Source of the DNA: Gemmatimonadota bacterium
GTDB taxonomy: Bacteria > Gemmatimonadota > Gemmatimonadetes > Longimicrobiales > Gaopeijiaceae
DNA: 64,000 bases
Direction of reading: 5' to 3'
Assembly: GCA_012960225.1 (NCBI GenBank)
Contig: DUBS01000041.1
Location: 1 to 64,000 of the forward strand
The position numbers were made by a program, and so were the translations under genes. Of the stretch, positions 1 to 8,569 are shown in pieces (the first letter of the stretch is position 1; the number at the start of each line of letters is the position of its first letter). Below the pieces are notes generated by a model. It made no database searches, was not told the origin of the DNA, and saw nothing but the letters and a program-made list of their open reading frames with translations.

Positions 1-270
1 GGATCTCGACACCCACGCTGGCTGCGGCTATTGGCGACTGCCCCAATGGTGTTGGTAGCATTCGACGACGACGAGGCTGGAGAGAGTGCCGCCCGCTACT
101 GGTTGGACGCTCTGCCGCACTCCCGTCGTCTGGTGCCAGATGGCGATCCGGCACGGATGCTCGAGGCCGAAGCTGATGTCCGCGCCAGATTCCGCAATGG
201 GGCCACCGCCGATGTCGGCGTGGAAGAAGAAGGCCCGCAAGTCCAGACCTTCGACGAGCTTGTCGATGAA
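1..270 (+). pseudogene. Toprim/primase-like domain fragment, open at the window edge
   Basis: The plus strand reads from base 1 without a stop. From about base 46 it gives the hydrophobic strand VLVAFDDDEAG, the acidic D-x-D region of a Toprim fold. An Ala-rich helix, an LVPDGDPARML segment and an ADVRARF segment follow, as in the C-terminal Toprim part of CHC2-type primases of plasmids and integrated elements. The 5' part lies outside the window. Beyond about base 247-270 the frame continues to a stop at 432, but there it is antisense to a nucleotide-sugar dehydrogenase, so the genuine reading probably ends in that interval. The family call is from motif memory and is moderate. A mobile-element origin is an inference. 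Confidence 0.5.
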
Positions 271-867
271 TTGTTCGTAGAAGCTTTGTCCAACATCTCC
301 GCATGCCTCGGTAAGCCCTCCGATGACTTTTGGGGTGTTTCTTGTCGTCCAAGTCTTATTTCCAGGATCTACTCGCTCAGGAGAAAAACACAAATGAAAG
401 TCCTCACCAGCAACCAAGCCGGTGCTTTCTAGCTTCGGTTTTAGCACCTCACGCGTGGTACCAGGATACGTCGTAGATTCCAGCACAATGAGTTGGCCGG
501 GACACAGAGTAGCTGCGACTGCGTCGGAAGCTGCACTAATATAGGACACATCTGGATCACGAGTCTTAGAGAGAGGAGTGGGAACACAGATCGAAATAGC
601 ATCACATTCAGCCAGGCGACTCATGTCACACGTTGCCTCAATCAGACCACGCTTGCGTAGTGATCCCACCTGATCATCAGTCAAATCTTGGATGTGTGAG
701 CAACCCGAGTTGACGCTCTCCACGACCTGCTTATTTACATCAAAGCCTATGACCTTGAATGCACCGCTCTCGGCGGCTTCTACGCATAGCGGTAAGCCAA
801 CATAGCCGAGCCCAATAATACCGAAGGTCATAATTTCGTTGTCGCTTAGCAGTGGACGTGAATTCAT
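28..867 (-). CDS. Nucleotide-sugar dehydrogenase (UDP-GlcNAc/UDP-Glc type), 3'-truncated and chimeric
   Basis: The N-terminal half is a clear UDP-sugar dehydrogenase. A Rossmann motif GIIGLGYVGLP starts near residue 15. CVPTPLS follows near residue 94, then LESTTYPGTT near 130 and FSPERVDPGN near 161. The family oxidises a UDP-sugar C6 hydroxyl to a carboxylate for surface polysaccharide synthesis and is usually about 430 residues long. Here homology stops after FYEQFIDK (residues 196-203, base about 259). The last 76 codons are antisense to a Toprim-like frame. The central helix, catalytic Cys and C-terminal substrate domain are missing, so the product cannot be active as read. The start may be Met1 (867) or Met13 (831); neither has a clear ribosome binding site. 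Confidence 0.75.
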   Translation of the reverse strand: MNSRPLLSDNEIMTFGIIGLGYVGLPLCVEAAESGAFKVIGFDVNKQVVESVNSGCSHIQDLTDDQVGSLRKRGLIEATCDMSRLAECDAISICVPTPLSKTRDPDVSYISAASDAVAATLCPGQLIVLESTTYPGTTREVLKPKLESTGLVAGEDFHLCFSPERVDPGNKTWTTRNTPKVIGGLTEACGDVGQSFYEQFIDKLVEGLDLRAFFFHADIGGGPIAESGADISFGLEHPCRIAIWHQTTGVRQSVQPVAGGTLSSLVVVECYQHHWGSRQ

Positions 868-1039
868 GATAGCAAGAGCAGTGTTGTCATAATTGAGATG
901 ACCGCTAACCCCGTAGTCACATTCTTAGAATATACCTCACAGCCGATGCCCTTCCAGTTAAAAGCGGAACATCAGTCCCATAATCACTCTGTCATCATTA
1001 GTGACTTACTTGAGGCAACTCGCACTGGGTTGAGAAGAA

Positions 1040-1075
1040 GAAGAAGAAAATCATTCCCACAATTAAGCATGTGGG
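1040..1075 (-). terminator. Possible intrinsic terminator after rpmB
   Basis: On the minus strand, 25 bases downstream of the rpmB stop, CCCACA (1075-1070) pairs with TGTGGG (1061-1056) around an 8-base loop. A pyrimidine-rich tract containing TTTTC and repeated TTC follows. The 6-bp stem is modest. I see no gene in the rest of 868-1099. Confidence 0.4.
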
Positions 1076-1099
1076 CAGACTCAGCGTCTGGTGAAGCCT

Positions 1100-1312
1100 C
1101 TATTCGTTGACAACCATAGCTGGAGCTCTTGTGATCTTGCCGGCCGAAATGCAGCGTGTGCATACGCGGACACGACAACGAGTGCCACTCTCATCGACAA
1201 TCCTTACCGTCTGGAGGTTCGGGAGCCACCGGCGGCGTGTCTTATTGTGAGCGTGGCTAACGTTGTTCCCGGTAGCGGGACCCTTGCCACACACATAGCA
1301 AATTCTAGCCAT
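1100..1312 (-). CDS. rpmB: 50S ribosomal protein L28
   Basis: A 70-residue L28 of the large ribosomal subunit. CxxC pairs at Cys5/Cys8 and Cys51/Cys54 mark the zinc-binding form. The family core with [12 protein letters not shown] is present. The ATG at 1312 follows AAGGTAAT, a reasonable ribosome binding site. It is the last gene of the long minus-strand translation run, after the small membrane protein at 1360-1908. L28 is more often found beside rpmG, which is not seen here. Confidence 0.95.
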   Translation of the reverse strand: MARICYVCGKGPATGNNVSHAHNKTRRRWLPNLQTVRIVDESGTRCRVRVCTRCISAGKITRAPAMVVNE

Positions 1313-1359
1313 ATTACCTTAGTTACCGATTCAATTTCACGTTAACTGGCACGGACCAC

Positions 1360-1908
1360 CTAATTACCGCTGGTATTCCCTACCCCACTCGTTGTATCAG
1401 CTACAACGACTTCCGTGGATTCTAAGTAGTGCATCGCAAACTCAGCTGCCAAACGGTCCCCATCCCCGATCGCTCCTGCCGCTGTCCATGCGTTCAAGGC
1501 AGAATCATTTACGGCATGGACGACACCGGTCACAGTCGCCCGTTCACCCATAGTGATGGCCACACCCTCTGCCTTAACCGCTTCAGACATTGAAATGAGG
1601 AACGGTTGCCCATTCGGGAGTTCGAGCCAGAAGCCCTGTGTACCAAGCATGCTGGCTACGTTTAGCCCTGACACCCGTATCAGCCGCCCTTCAAATGGGA
1701 CCGCATCAACCTCTAGGTCAGTAGCAGCGACAGTGGTTGCAACCTCCATTTCATCTGCTGTATCACTCTCCTCGACGATGGTGAGCGCCCGCTCTTCGGC
1801 GGCCCGGACGTTGAGGTAGTACATAAATAAACCGATAACAATGAATGCAACTACCATTAGAAGCATGCTCAGGTCAGCAGCACCCCGTCGGGAAGTGTTG
1901 TCAGCCAT
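1360..1908 (-). CDS. Hypothetical single-pass membrane protein
   Basis: Family not recognised. From the start at 1908 the product is about 182 residues. A short polar N-terminus is followed by one membrane segment (LSMLLMVVAFIVIGLFMYYL, about residues 13-32). An acidic, Thr/Ala-rich linker and a C-terminal region of alternating hydrophobic residues follow (GRLIRVSGL, FWLELPNG, RATVTGVVHAV), which looks like a small beta-barrel, possibly OB-like. A longer reading from 1998 would overlap rplQ. I prefer ATG 1908 because AGGACG lies just upstream. It sits between rplQ and rpmB in the same direction, so it is probably co-transcribed with them. The fold is an inference. Confidence 0.65.
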   Translation of the reverse strand: MADNTSRRGAADLSMLLMVVAFIVIGLFMYYLNVRAAEERALTIVEESDTADEMEVATTVAATDLEVDAVPFEGRLIRVSGLNVASMLGTQGFWLELPNGQPFLISMSEAVKAEGVAITMGERATVTGVVHAVNDSALNAWTAAGAIGDGDRLAAEFAMHYLESTEVVVADTTSGVGNTSGN

Positions 1909-1957
1909 ATCCGTCGTCCTGTACGGTTGAGGTGTCCCCATTACTTCACGAGCCAAA

Positions 1958-2311
1958 CTAATTAACCAATTCGATGAGCGATATCTCGGCTGCATCACCT
2001 TTGCGGTTACCCAACTTTAGAATCCGGGTATAACCACCCGGGCGCTCAGCGTATCGGGAAGAAATTTCATCGAACAATTTCCCTAAAACCTCTCGATCTT
2101 GGATCTTCCGAGCCACTAAACGCCTCGCGTGCAAGTCACCGCGACGAGCGAGGGTAATTAGGCGCTCAGCATAAGGTCTTAGCTCCTTAGCCTTAGCAGT
2201 GGTTGTCTCGATGCGCTCATGTCGAAAAAGCGAAGTCGCCAAATTCCGCAACATGGCTCGTCGGTGACTCGCTGTTCGCTGGAGCTTTCGTCCCTTTTTC
2301 CTATGTCGCAT
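1958..2311 (-). CDS. rplQ: 50S ribosomal protein L17
   Basis: A 117-residue L17, near the usual length. It opens with [19 protein letters not shown] and has the family helix [17 protein letters not shown], the segment in the family that lies near the polypeptide exit tunnel. It starts 2 bases after the rpoA stop, the standard alpha-operon order, so translation is probably coupled to rpoA. Confidence 0.97.
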   Translation of the reverse strand: MRHRKKGRKLQRTASHRRAMLRNLATSLFRHERIETTTAKAKELRPYAERLITLARRGDLHARRLVARKIQDREVLGKLFDEISSRYAERPGGYTRILKLGNRKGDAAEISLIELVN

Positions 2312-2313
2312 AA

Positions 2314-3360
2314 CTAACCGTTCTCAGTTCCTGCGGTCTTACCCTCCGCATCTAAGAAAAAGAGGCGGCCGTCTTCCCCTTGTTCAAGCTTCATACCGAA
2401 TCCTAGCTCCCTCTCTTCCAAGAAGTCTGAGATCTCTTTAAGAGATTTCTTACCAAAATTCTCAATTTGCAGCATATCATCTTCTGATGACTGCACTAGA
2501 TCCGCCAATGTAAGGATATTCTCCTTATGCAAAGAATTACGAGAACGTACAGAGAGTTCAGCAAGTTCTTCGATCAAACTCGAAAGTAGAGCTTGCTGAT
2601 TCTCTGAAACCGCAACCGATCCTGGAGGAGTAACTTCAGGAATTCCACCTTCGCTGAAATAAAGCATGTACTCTAGGTGTTTCCTGACAAGTTCAGCCGC
2701 ATAAGCAACTGCGCTTGACGGATCTAACGAGCCATCGGTCTCTATGTTCAGTGTGAGTCGATCAAAATCTGTTCGTTGGCCAACCCTTGTTTCCTCCACG
2801 GAGAAGTTGGCCCTCCTCACAGGATTATAGATCGAATCGATACGGACGAGATCCACCGGGGCTTCTCGCGGAACAGGGTGTTGACCCGCGAGCACAAAAC
2901 CACGGCCTTTATTGATGTAAAGCTGAACGCGGAGCTTGCGGTCTTCCTGAAGAGTGAAAATATGATGGCCTGGATCCATGACAGTGGCTCCAGAGGTTGG
3001 CTGAATATCTCCCGCAGTCACAATACCAGCCTTGTCGACTTGTATCTCTAGAACTGCTTCATCCACATCATCATCCAAAGTCACGATCAGTGACTTCAGG
3101 TTCTGGATCACCTGGTGGACATCCTCTATCACACCACTAATCGTTTGATGTTCATGCAGAACTCCGTCGATACGGAAACCCCACACTGCCGCCCCTCTCA
3201 GTGAGGATAGCAGTACACGGCGCACTGAATTGCCCAGGGTATGTCCAAAGCCCCGCTCAAGCGGCTCGATCATGAATTGAGCCGAACGGTCAGCATCCTC
3301 AACACTCTCGATCTGCTCAATACGCTCAGGGAGTACCAAGCCAGTGAGATCTAGGTCCAC
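2314..3360 (-). CDS. rpoA: DNA-directed RNA polymerase subunit alpha
   Basis: 348 residues, slightly longer than E. coli RpoA (329). The N-terminal dimerisation domain (about 1-235) carries the signature [20 protein letters not shown] near residue 32. The C-terminal domain (about 260-330) has the helix-hairpin-helix region [14 protein letters not shown], which in the family contacts UP-element DNA and activators. A short acidic tail follows. It lies between rpsD and rplQ in canonical alpha-operon order. The 53-base gap to rpsD is one of the larger gaps in this operon. Confidence 0.98.
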   Translation of the reverse strand: MDLDLTGLVLPERIEQIESVEDADRSAQFMIEPLERGFGHTLGNSVRRVLLSSLRGAAVWGFRIDGVLHEHQTISGVIEDVHQVIQNLKSLIVTLDDDVDEAVLEIQVDKAGIVTAGDIQPTSGATVMDPGHHIFTLQEDRKLRVQLYINKGRGFVLAGQHPVPREAPVDLVRIDSIYNPVRRANFSVEETRVGQRTDFDRLTLNIETDGSLDPSSAVAYAAELVRKHLEYMLYFSEGGIPEVTPPGSVAVSENQQALLSSLIEELAELSVRSRNSLHKENILTLADLVQSSEDDMLQIENFGKKSLKEISDFLEERELGFGMKLEQGEDGRLFFLDAEGKTAGTENG

Positions 3361-3413
3361 GATATCCTCCTAAACAGCCTTACTTGAGTCGGAATTAATG
3401 ATCCGACGTAGGA

Positions 3414-4049
3414 TTACTTCGAATAGAGCTCTACAATTAATTGCTCTTGGGCCGCAAGCGGAATGTCACTACGTGTCGGTTGTCGAATCATCCGCCCTAC
3501 CCGCGCCTTCTCATCCAGAGCAAGCCACTCGAGAAGCGTGGGTCGCGTTCTTGCCTCGAGACTTTCCTGGATTAGTACGATTTCTTTGGACTTGGGCTTG
3601 ATTGCTATCTCGTCACCAGCTGATACCCGGAAACTCGGAATATCAACAAGCCGCCCATTAACCTCCACGTGACGATGGCGAATTAGCTGGCGTGCCTGGC
3701 TCCTGCTCGTAGCAAAACCCATACGGAATACGACATTGTCTAATCTTGTTTCCAGCGCAATGATCAGGTTGTCCCCTGTAATACCTGCGATATGAGAAGC
3801 ACGTTCAAAAAGATTTCTAAATTGCTTCTCATGCAGTCCATATATCCGTTTAACTTTTTGTTTTTCTCGCAGCTGAACGGAATATTCCGATTGCTTGCGT
3901 CGCCTTGCGTGCGCAGGTCCGTGCTGGCCTGGGGGATACTGTCGACGCTCGACTGGGCATTTCTCAGTGTAGCACTTTTGGCCCTTAAGAAAGAGCTTCT
4001 GACCCTCTCGGCGGCAGAGCCTACAAACTGGTCCGGTATAACGAGACAT
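3414..4049 (-). CDS. rpsD: 30S ribosomal protein S4
   Basis: Start chosen at ATG 4049, preceded by GGGAGG about 10 bases upstream. This gives 211 residues beginning [17 protein letters not shown] longer in-frame extension to 4226 lies inside rpsK and is rejected. Cys9, Cys12, Cys26 and Cys31 form the zinc site of C+ type S4. An S4 RNA-binding domain follows from about residue 100 ([20 protein letters not shown]). S4 nucleates 16S assembly and in several bacteria represses its own operon. It lies between rpsK and rpoA. Confidence 0.96.
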   Translation of the reverse strand: MSRYTGPVCRLCRREGQKLFLKGQKCYTEKCPVERRQYPPGQHGPAHARRRKQSEYSVQLREKQKVKRIYGLHEKQFRNLFERASHIAGITGDNLIIALETRLDNVVFRMGFATSRSQARQLIRHRHVEVNGRLVDIPSFRVSAGDEIAIKPKSKEIVLIQESLEARTRPTLLEWLALDEKARVGRMIRQPTRSDIPLAAQEQLIVELYSK

Positions 4050-4065
4050 ATCGTCGCTGGCCTCC

Positions 4066-4455
4066 CTAGACTCGACGCTTCTTTGGAGGTCGACAGCCGT
4101 TATGGGGCAACGGCGTAATGTCCTCGATTGATTTGATCTGCAGACCTGCAGCAGCAAGTGCCTGAATCGCTGATTCGCGGCCCGACCCAGGTCCCTGCAC
4201 GCGGACATCCAAGCGTTTGACACCAAGTCCTAGCGCCTCTCGTCCAACTTTCTCAGCGGCAATGGTTGCCGCGAACGGGGTCGACTTCTTTGATCCCTTG
4301 AAACCGGCAGTACCAGCACTGGCCCAAACCACCGCATTGCCTGCGTTGTCTGTGATAGTAATGATCGTATTGTTGAAGGTCGCCTTTATATGAGCGATGC
4401 CTTCAGCCTCAACAACCTTCTTACTGCGCTTTGGTCCGTCTTTTGGCTTTGCCAA
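4066..4455 (-). CDS. rpsK: 30S ribosomal protein S11
   Basis: 129-residue S11 with the conserved [25 protein letters not shown] and [12 protein letters not shown] segments and the basic C-terminal CRPPKKRRV. It contributes to the 30S platform. It lies 16 bases upstream of rpsD and is separated from rpsM by an unusually long 105-base spacer that holds an inverted repeat. Confidence 0.97.
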   Translation of the reverse strand: MAKPKDGPKRSKKVVEAEGIAHIKATFNNTIITITDNAGNAVVWASAGTAGFKGSKKSTPFAATIAAEKVGREALGLGVKRLDVRVQGPGSGRESAIQALAAAGLQIKSIEDITPLPHNGCRPPKKRRV

Positions 4456-4524
4456 TTTCTTCTTTCCACGCTATGGATGCGGCGAAACGGGGTTGCTGTC
4501 TCCGTTGGGGCCACATCAAGTGAT

Positions 4525-4543
4525 ACGCATGCACTGCATGCGT
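4525..4543. repeat. 8-bp inverted repeat in the rpsM-rpsK spacer
   Basis: ACGCATGC (4525-4532) and GCATGCGT (4536-4543) are perfectly complementary around a 3-base ACT loop, so the mRNA can form a stable hairpin. It sits roughly in the middle-upstream part of the longest spacer within the alpha section. No T-run follows on either strand, so it does not look like an intrinsic terminator. A role as RNA processing site or ribosomal-protein operator is possible. Confidence 0.6.
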
Positions 4544-4560
4544 CGAAGGAGTAAAGCTAT

Positions 4561-4941
4561 CTATTTCCTAGGTGCTTGCTTCTTTCCGGTGATCGCCCTC
4601 CGAGAGCCTTTGTGAGTGCGAGCATTAGTCTTTGTTCTTTGGCCACGAACCGGAAGTCCACGCCGGTGACGTAGTCCCCGATAGCACCCAATATCCATCA
4701 GGCGCTTGATGTTCATAGACGTCTCGGTACGGAGCGCACCTTCCACCTTATAGTTGCTCTCAATTTGTCGCCGAAGAAGGTTTACATCGTCATCCGACAG
4801 ATCTTGCGTCCGGCGATCAGCGTCAACCCCACACTCAGTAATAATCTGGTTGGCCCGAGTATCACCTATCCCATATATATACGTAAGCGCGACCCCGATC
4901 CTCTTTCCACGAGGGAGGTCCACTCCAGCAATACGTGCCAT
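4561..4941 (-). CDS. rpsM: 30S ribosomal protein S13
   Basis: 126 residues, typical S13. It begins [20 protein letters not shown], has the helix-turn-helix-like [10 protein letters not shown] and the C-terminal [19 protein letters not shown] basic tail. S13 lies in the 30S head, contacting the P-site tRNA and the central inter-subunit bridge. It starts 6 bases after the rpmJ stop. Confidence 0.97.
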   Translation of the reverse strand: MARIAGVDLPRGKRIGVALTYIYGIGDTRANQIITECGVDADRRTQDLSDDDVNLLRRQIESNYKVEGALRTETSMNIKRLMDIGCYRGLRHRRGLPVRGQRTKTNARTHKGSRRAITGKKQAPRK

Positions 4942-4947
4942 TAATCG

Positions 4948-5064
4948 CTAACCTTGACGCTGTTTATGCTTAGGATCCCTAGAGCAGATAATTCGTACCA
5001 CACCCTTTCTCCGGACCACCTTGCAGTGTTCACAGATAGGCTTAACGCTGCTTCGTACCTTCAA
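4948..5064 (-). CDS. rpmJ: 50S ribosomal protein L36, TTG start
   Basis: 38 codons reading [20 protein letters not shown] and ending KHKQRQG. The zinc ligands Cys11, Cys14, Cys27 and His33 are all present. The start is TTG at 5064. An in-frame ATG at 5073 has AGGAG abutting it, too close to work, while the same AGGAG is 9 bases from the TTG. The TTG also gives the normal L36 N-terminus. One extra residue before the PKHKQRQG tail makes it 38 rather than 37 residues. infA, often found next to it, is absent. Confidence 0.93.
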   Translation of the reverse strand: MKVRSSVKPICEHCKVVRRKGVVRIICSRDPKHKQRQG

Positions 5065-5127
5065 TTGTGACATCTCCTGAATCATTTCTAGCAGAGCTAT
5101 AAAATATAATAAGGCTTTTGTAGAGCT

Positions 5128-5922
5128 TCAAGCGGTACCAGTAGTAGCAGAAACTGTATGAAATGAGGACTCTAGGGTGGTGAGAACCTTTGGTCCCTCC
5201 GCTGTTACCGCCACCGTATGCTCGAAATGTGCTGAGAGGGCCTTGTCTGCGGTTGTTACCGTCCAACCATCGTCCAACGTGCGGATTTCCGGAGAACCAG
5301 CAGAAAGCATAGGCTCTATAGCGAGTACCATCCCTTCCCGGAGCAACGGGCCATGTCCTGGACGACCAATATTCGGAATTTGTGGTTCCTCATGTACTTC
5401 CCGACCCACTCCGTGACCAACTAGATCACGGACGATCTTGCAATCCTCACCCTCCACAGCAGCGATCACCGCCGTACCGATATCCCCCACATGGTTTCCC
5501 GGCCTTGCAGCATTGATCGCAAACCTGAGAGCCTTCTCAGTGGTCTTGAGCAAGCTGTGTGCTTTATTACCCACCTCACCGACTACAAATGTCCAAGCAG
5601 AATCAGAGCACCATCCAGCAAAACGTACTCCAACATCTATCGACACAATATCTCCTGAAACCAGTATCCGGCTCGCACTAGGGATCCCATGCACTACCTC
5701 CTCATTCACAGAAGTACAGACACTCCCCGGGAAACCGTAGAGACCTTTAAAAGCCGGAACGGCACCATCATGTGATACGATGTATTCATCGCAGAACAGA
5801 TCTAGATCAGCTGTTGACACCCCTGGAATCACAAGAGGAGCTATCTCGTGAAAAAGGCTGGCAATGATCTTGCCCCCACGCGCGATCATTTCAACCTCTT
5901 CTGCCGTTCGTAAGTGGATCAC
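5128..5922 (-). CDS. map: Type I methionine aminopeptidase
   Basis: It removes the initiator Met from nascent proteins. The metal ligands of the pita-bread fold are visible: Asp in SIDVGV and in CSDSAW, His in GHGVGREVHEEP, Glu in LAIEPML and Glu in FEHTVAVT. The start is GTG 5922, which gives the family-like N-terminus (M)IHLRTAEEVEMI and lies 4 bases after the adk stop. A longer ATG reading from 5994 would run deep into adk and is rejected. The product is 264 residues, usual for the short bacterial form without an N-terminal zinc finger. Confidence 0.95.
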   Translation of the reverse strand: MIHLRTAEEVEMIARGGKIIASLFHEIAPLVIPGVSTADLDLFCDEYIVSHDGAVPAFKGLYGFPGSVCTSVNEEVVHGIPSASRILVSGDIVSIDVGVRFAGWCSDSAWTFVVGEVGNKAHSLLKTTEKALRFAINAARPGNHVGDIGTAVIAAVEGEDCKIVRDLVGHGVGREVHEEPQIPNIGRPGHGPLLREGMVLAIEPMLSAGSPEIRTLDDGWTVTTADKALSAHFEHTVAVTAEGPKVLTTLESSFHTVSATTGTA

Positions 5923-5926
5923 GCGG

Positions 5927-6577
5927 TTAACCGATTCCAAGTGCAGCGCGGAATGCCAGCTGAACATCATGTACGGGCTGTGCGGCTGGCACACGTTTCA
6001 ATGATGCCGGGTGTGAACTGTAGTGGTCTATCAATGGAGCTGTCTGGCTCTCGTATACCCTCAGGCGGTTTCTGACTGTGTCCGGTTGATCGTCCGAACG
6101 CTGAACCAGCAGCCCGCCACAACGTCCACATTCACCCTCACTCGTTGGAGGGTCGAAATGCAGGTTAAAGACCGCTCCACAATCAATGCAGCTACGTCGA
6201 CCACTCAGACGTTTGATGAGTTGATCCTCCGGTGCCTCGAAGACGACTACTTCACTTACTCCACGCGCGACGTCCAAAAGGACACCGTCCAGACCCTCAG
6301 CTTGAGCAATCGTCCGAGGAAATCCATCGAATACTATATTCGTTTCAGAATCCGTGGTGCTGAGGTGATCTCGGATTAAATCCAAGATCAATAAGTCAGG
6401 CACTAGTTCGCCCTTATTCATGAACTCTTGAGCCTCTAGACCCAAATCAGTTCCATCCCGGCAAGCTTCACGCAAGAGATCACCCGTCGATACGTGCTCG
6501 CCCCCAACAGAATCGATGAGTCGTACGGCCTGAGTGCCCTTCCCTGCGCCCGGTGGGCCCAGGAGGATAACGACCAT
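5927..6577 (-). CDS. adk: Adenylate kinase, zinc-type LID
   Basis: 216 residues. The P-loop GPPGAGKGTQ is near residue 7, the NMP-binding STGDLLREA near 30 and the signature FDGFPRT near 83. The LID domain (about 125-155) has CxxC...CxxC (SCIDCG and CGRCGG), the structural zinc form. The enzyme interconverts 2 ADP with ATP and AMP. ATG 6577 overlaps the secY TGA in a TGATG arrangement, so re-initiation coupling is likely. The secY-adk-map order is classical. Confidence 0.97.
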   Translation of the reverse strand: MVVILLGPPGAGKGTQAVRLIDSVGGEHVSTGDLLREACRDGTDLGLEAQEFMNKGELVPDLLILDLIRDHLSTTDSETNIVFDGFPRTIAQAEGLDGVLLDVARGVSEVVVFEAPEDQLIKRLSGRRSCIDCGAVFNLHFDPPTSEGECGRCGGLLVQRSDDQPDTVRNRLRVYESQTAPLIDHYSSHPASLKRVPAAQPVHDVQLAFRAALGIG

Positions 6578-7920
6578 CACATATACCGTTGGCGGCCACG
6601 CATCTTCACTCGACCCTTCTTCATAAAACCATCATAGTGGCGAAGCATCAGATGCTGCTGGGCTTGCTGAACTGTGTCGAGCCCAACCCCTACGACGATC
6701 AGGAGACTCGTCCCACCGAAGAAGAAGGTCGTGATATTGAAAATATCAAAAATCCAAAAGGGTACGAGCGCTATACCCGCAAGGAAGAAAGAACCGGGTA
6801 GTGTCACACGAGTAAGCACTCGATCAATGTATTCTGCGGTGCGAGCACCCGGCTTCACACCTGGAATAAATCCGCCTTGCTTTTTTAGGTTCTCAGCTAG
6901 GTCAATTGGGTTGAATATGATTGCCGTATAAAAGTACGTGAAGAAGACAATCAGGACTCCATAGGTGATATAGTACCCCCAGGTTTGGGGGGCGAAAAGT
7001 TCATTGATGACAGTGAGCGGGGCCCAATCCACAAATGCTGCTGCCGTTCCTGGAACCACGATGAAGGACTGAGCAAAAATGATCGGCATCACACCTGCAG
7101 AGTTTACACGCAGTGGGATAAAGCTCTTTTGACCTTCTCGGATTCGCCCACGTCCAACAACTTTCCGCGGGATCTGTACCGGGATCTTTCGGGCGGCTAG
7201 GGTCATCGCCACCACCCCTGCTGTTATAACTACGATTACTCCCACGAGAGCGGCAAGTGCAAAAGCACCGATCTCTCCGAGCCGGAACGATTCCCAAGTA
7301 CGCACAACAGCTGCAGGGAAAGTCTGGATGATCGAGAAAAAGATCATCAGAGACATTCCATTACCAATCCCATGTTCGGTGATCTGCTCTCCGAGCCACA
7401 TCACGAAAATTGCACCGACCGTAAGTGTCGTAACCGTCGTGAATGTGAATAAAAAGCCTGGGTTAGTAACTGCGCCCGGAATCGCTTGGAGAAAAGCCGA
7501 ATAACCGTAAGCCTGAGCAACAGACAGGACGACTGTAGTATACCGAGTCCATTGAGTCAGTTTCTTACGGCCTTCTTCACCCTCTTTTTGGAGCTTCTCA
7601 ATCGTTGGGAAAACCGCTGCGAGCAATTGAAACATGATACTCGCAGAGATGTAGGGCATAATCCCGAGTGCCAAAATTGTAGCACGGGATAACCCTCCCC
7701 CAACAAACATGTCGTAGATGCCGAAGAAGGTGTCCTGGAGCGCACCGAACTGCTGGCGTAAAGCACCGACATCCAAACTAGGAACCGTAATGTGGGATCC
7801 GAGCCGATAGATGAAGAGGATGAACAAGGTGAAGAGGATCTTCTCCTTGAGCTCTGGAGCACGGAAGAGGCCGGCTACGTTCTTCGCAGGAGTCGACACG
7901 CTACGAAGCTTCCCCCACAC
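6577..7920 (-). CDS. secY: Preprotein translocase subunit SecY
   Basis: 447 residues with about ten membrane segments, the channel of the Sec translocon in the inner membrane. Recognisable segments include FRAPELKEKILFTLFILFIY at the N-terminus, LGIMPYISASIMFQLL (TM2), the GIGNGMSLMIFF region, and the cytosolic loop rich in Arg/Lys with QIPRKVVGRGR. It overlaps the end of rplO by 20 bases and the start of adk, so all three are probably translationally coupled. Confidence 0.98.
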   Translation of the reverse strand: MWGKLRSVSTPAKNVAGLFRAPELKEKILFTLFILFIYRLGSHITVPSLDVGALRQQFGALQDTFFGIYDMFVGGGLSRATILALGIMPYISASIMFQLLAAVFPTIEKLQKEGEEGRKKLTQWTRYTTVVLSVAQAYGYSAFLQAIPGAVTNPGFLFTFTTVTTLTVGAIFVMWLGEQITEHGIGNGMSLMIFFSIIQTFPAAVVRTWESFRLGEIGAFALAALVGVIVVITAGVVAMTLAARKIPVQIPRKVVGRGRIREGQKSFIPLRVNSAGVMPIIFAQSFIVVPGTAAAFVDWAPLTVINELFAPQTWGYYITYGVLIVFFTYFYTAIIFNPIDLAENLKKQGGFIPGVKPGARTAEYIDRVLTRVTLPGSFFLAGIALVPFWIFDIFNITTFFFGGTSLLIVVGVGLDTVQQAQQHLMLRHYDGFMKKGRVKMRGRQRYM

Positions 7921-8362
7921 CTGCCGTGATCAGTGAGATGCTGCCGCCTGCAGCCTCAATCTTTGTCTGGGCACTATGGCTGAATTTGTGTGCGGTAACC
8001 GAGAAAGCCTGATCAATCTCCCCTTGGCCAAGAATCTTGACAGGTTTTCGGAGCGAACTGATCAGACCTGCTTGCCTTAGAGACTCAAGATTTATGTCTC
8101 CATCACAACGTTCGAGGTCCCGAATATTCACAACCTGATATTCAACACGGTTGAAATTCTTAAAGCCTCGCTTGGGGATCCGCCTCGCAAGAGGCATCTG
8201 ACCACCCTCAAAGTCTCTTCGAATTCGACCACCGGATCTCGATTTCTGACCTTTTTGACCCCGGCCGGAAGTCTTGCCTGAGCCTGAGCCAGGCCCCCGC
8301 CCAACACGTTTACGATTCCGGCTTGAACCTGAGTTCGGAGTAAGATCGTGTAGCTCTGCCAT
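7901..8362 (-). CDS. rplO: 50S ribosomal protein L15
   Basis: 153 residues. The glycine-rich, basic N-terminal tail (GRGPGSGSGKTSGRGQKGQK) and the C-terminal AAGGSISL segment are typical of L15. The 3' end overlaps secY by 20 bases in another frame. It starts 3 bases after the rpmD stop. Confidence 0.97.
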   Translation of the reverse strand: MAELHDLTPNSGSSRNRKRVGRGPGSGSGKTSGRGQKGQKSRSGGRIRRDFEGGQMPLARRIPKRGFKNFNRVEYQVVNIRDLERCDGDINLESLRQAGLISSLRKPVKILGQGEIDQAFSVTAHKFSHSAQTKIEAAGGSISLITAGVGEAS

Positions 8363-8365
8363 AAA

Positions 8366-8569
8366 TTAACCCTCTACCTCATGTACATCCACCATAAAGG
8401 AAATTTGATTAATCATACCTCTGATGGCGGGTGAATCTTCGTGAACCACACTCTGTTGATGGCGTTTGATCCCTAAGGCTCGGAGGGTACGACGATGTTT
8501 GTCCTGACGCCCTATACCACTACGCATTTGGGTGATTTTCAGCATGGGCTTCTTCTTCTTCTTAGCCAC
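8366..8569 (-). CDS. rpmD: 50S ribosomal protein L30
   Basis: A short L30 with [20 protein letters not shown] and the C-terminal [11 protein letters not shown]. The preferred start is GTG 8569, which overlaps the rpsE stop and gives a Lys-rich lead VAKKKKKP before the core (67 residues). ATG 8545 would give a 59-residue protein but has only a weak AAGAAG upstream. I cannot settle between them. The run of AAG codons is a short simple repeat. Confidence 0.9.
   Translation of the reverse strand: MAKKKKKPMLKITQMRSGIGRQDKHRRTLRALGIKRHQQSVVHEDSPAIRGMINQISFMVDVHEVEG

Noticed and set aside
3414-4226. A 270-residue S4 with a long N-terminal extension
   Set aside because: The extension lies within rpsK. 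The ATG at 4049 has a good ribosome binding site and gives the standard S4 N-terminus.
6577-7920. Long plus-strand frames and other antisense frames inside secY and the ribosomal genes
   Set aside because: They lie opposite or within well-recognised genes in other frames and have no family features or ribosome binding sites.
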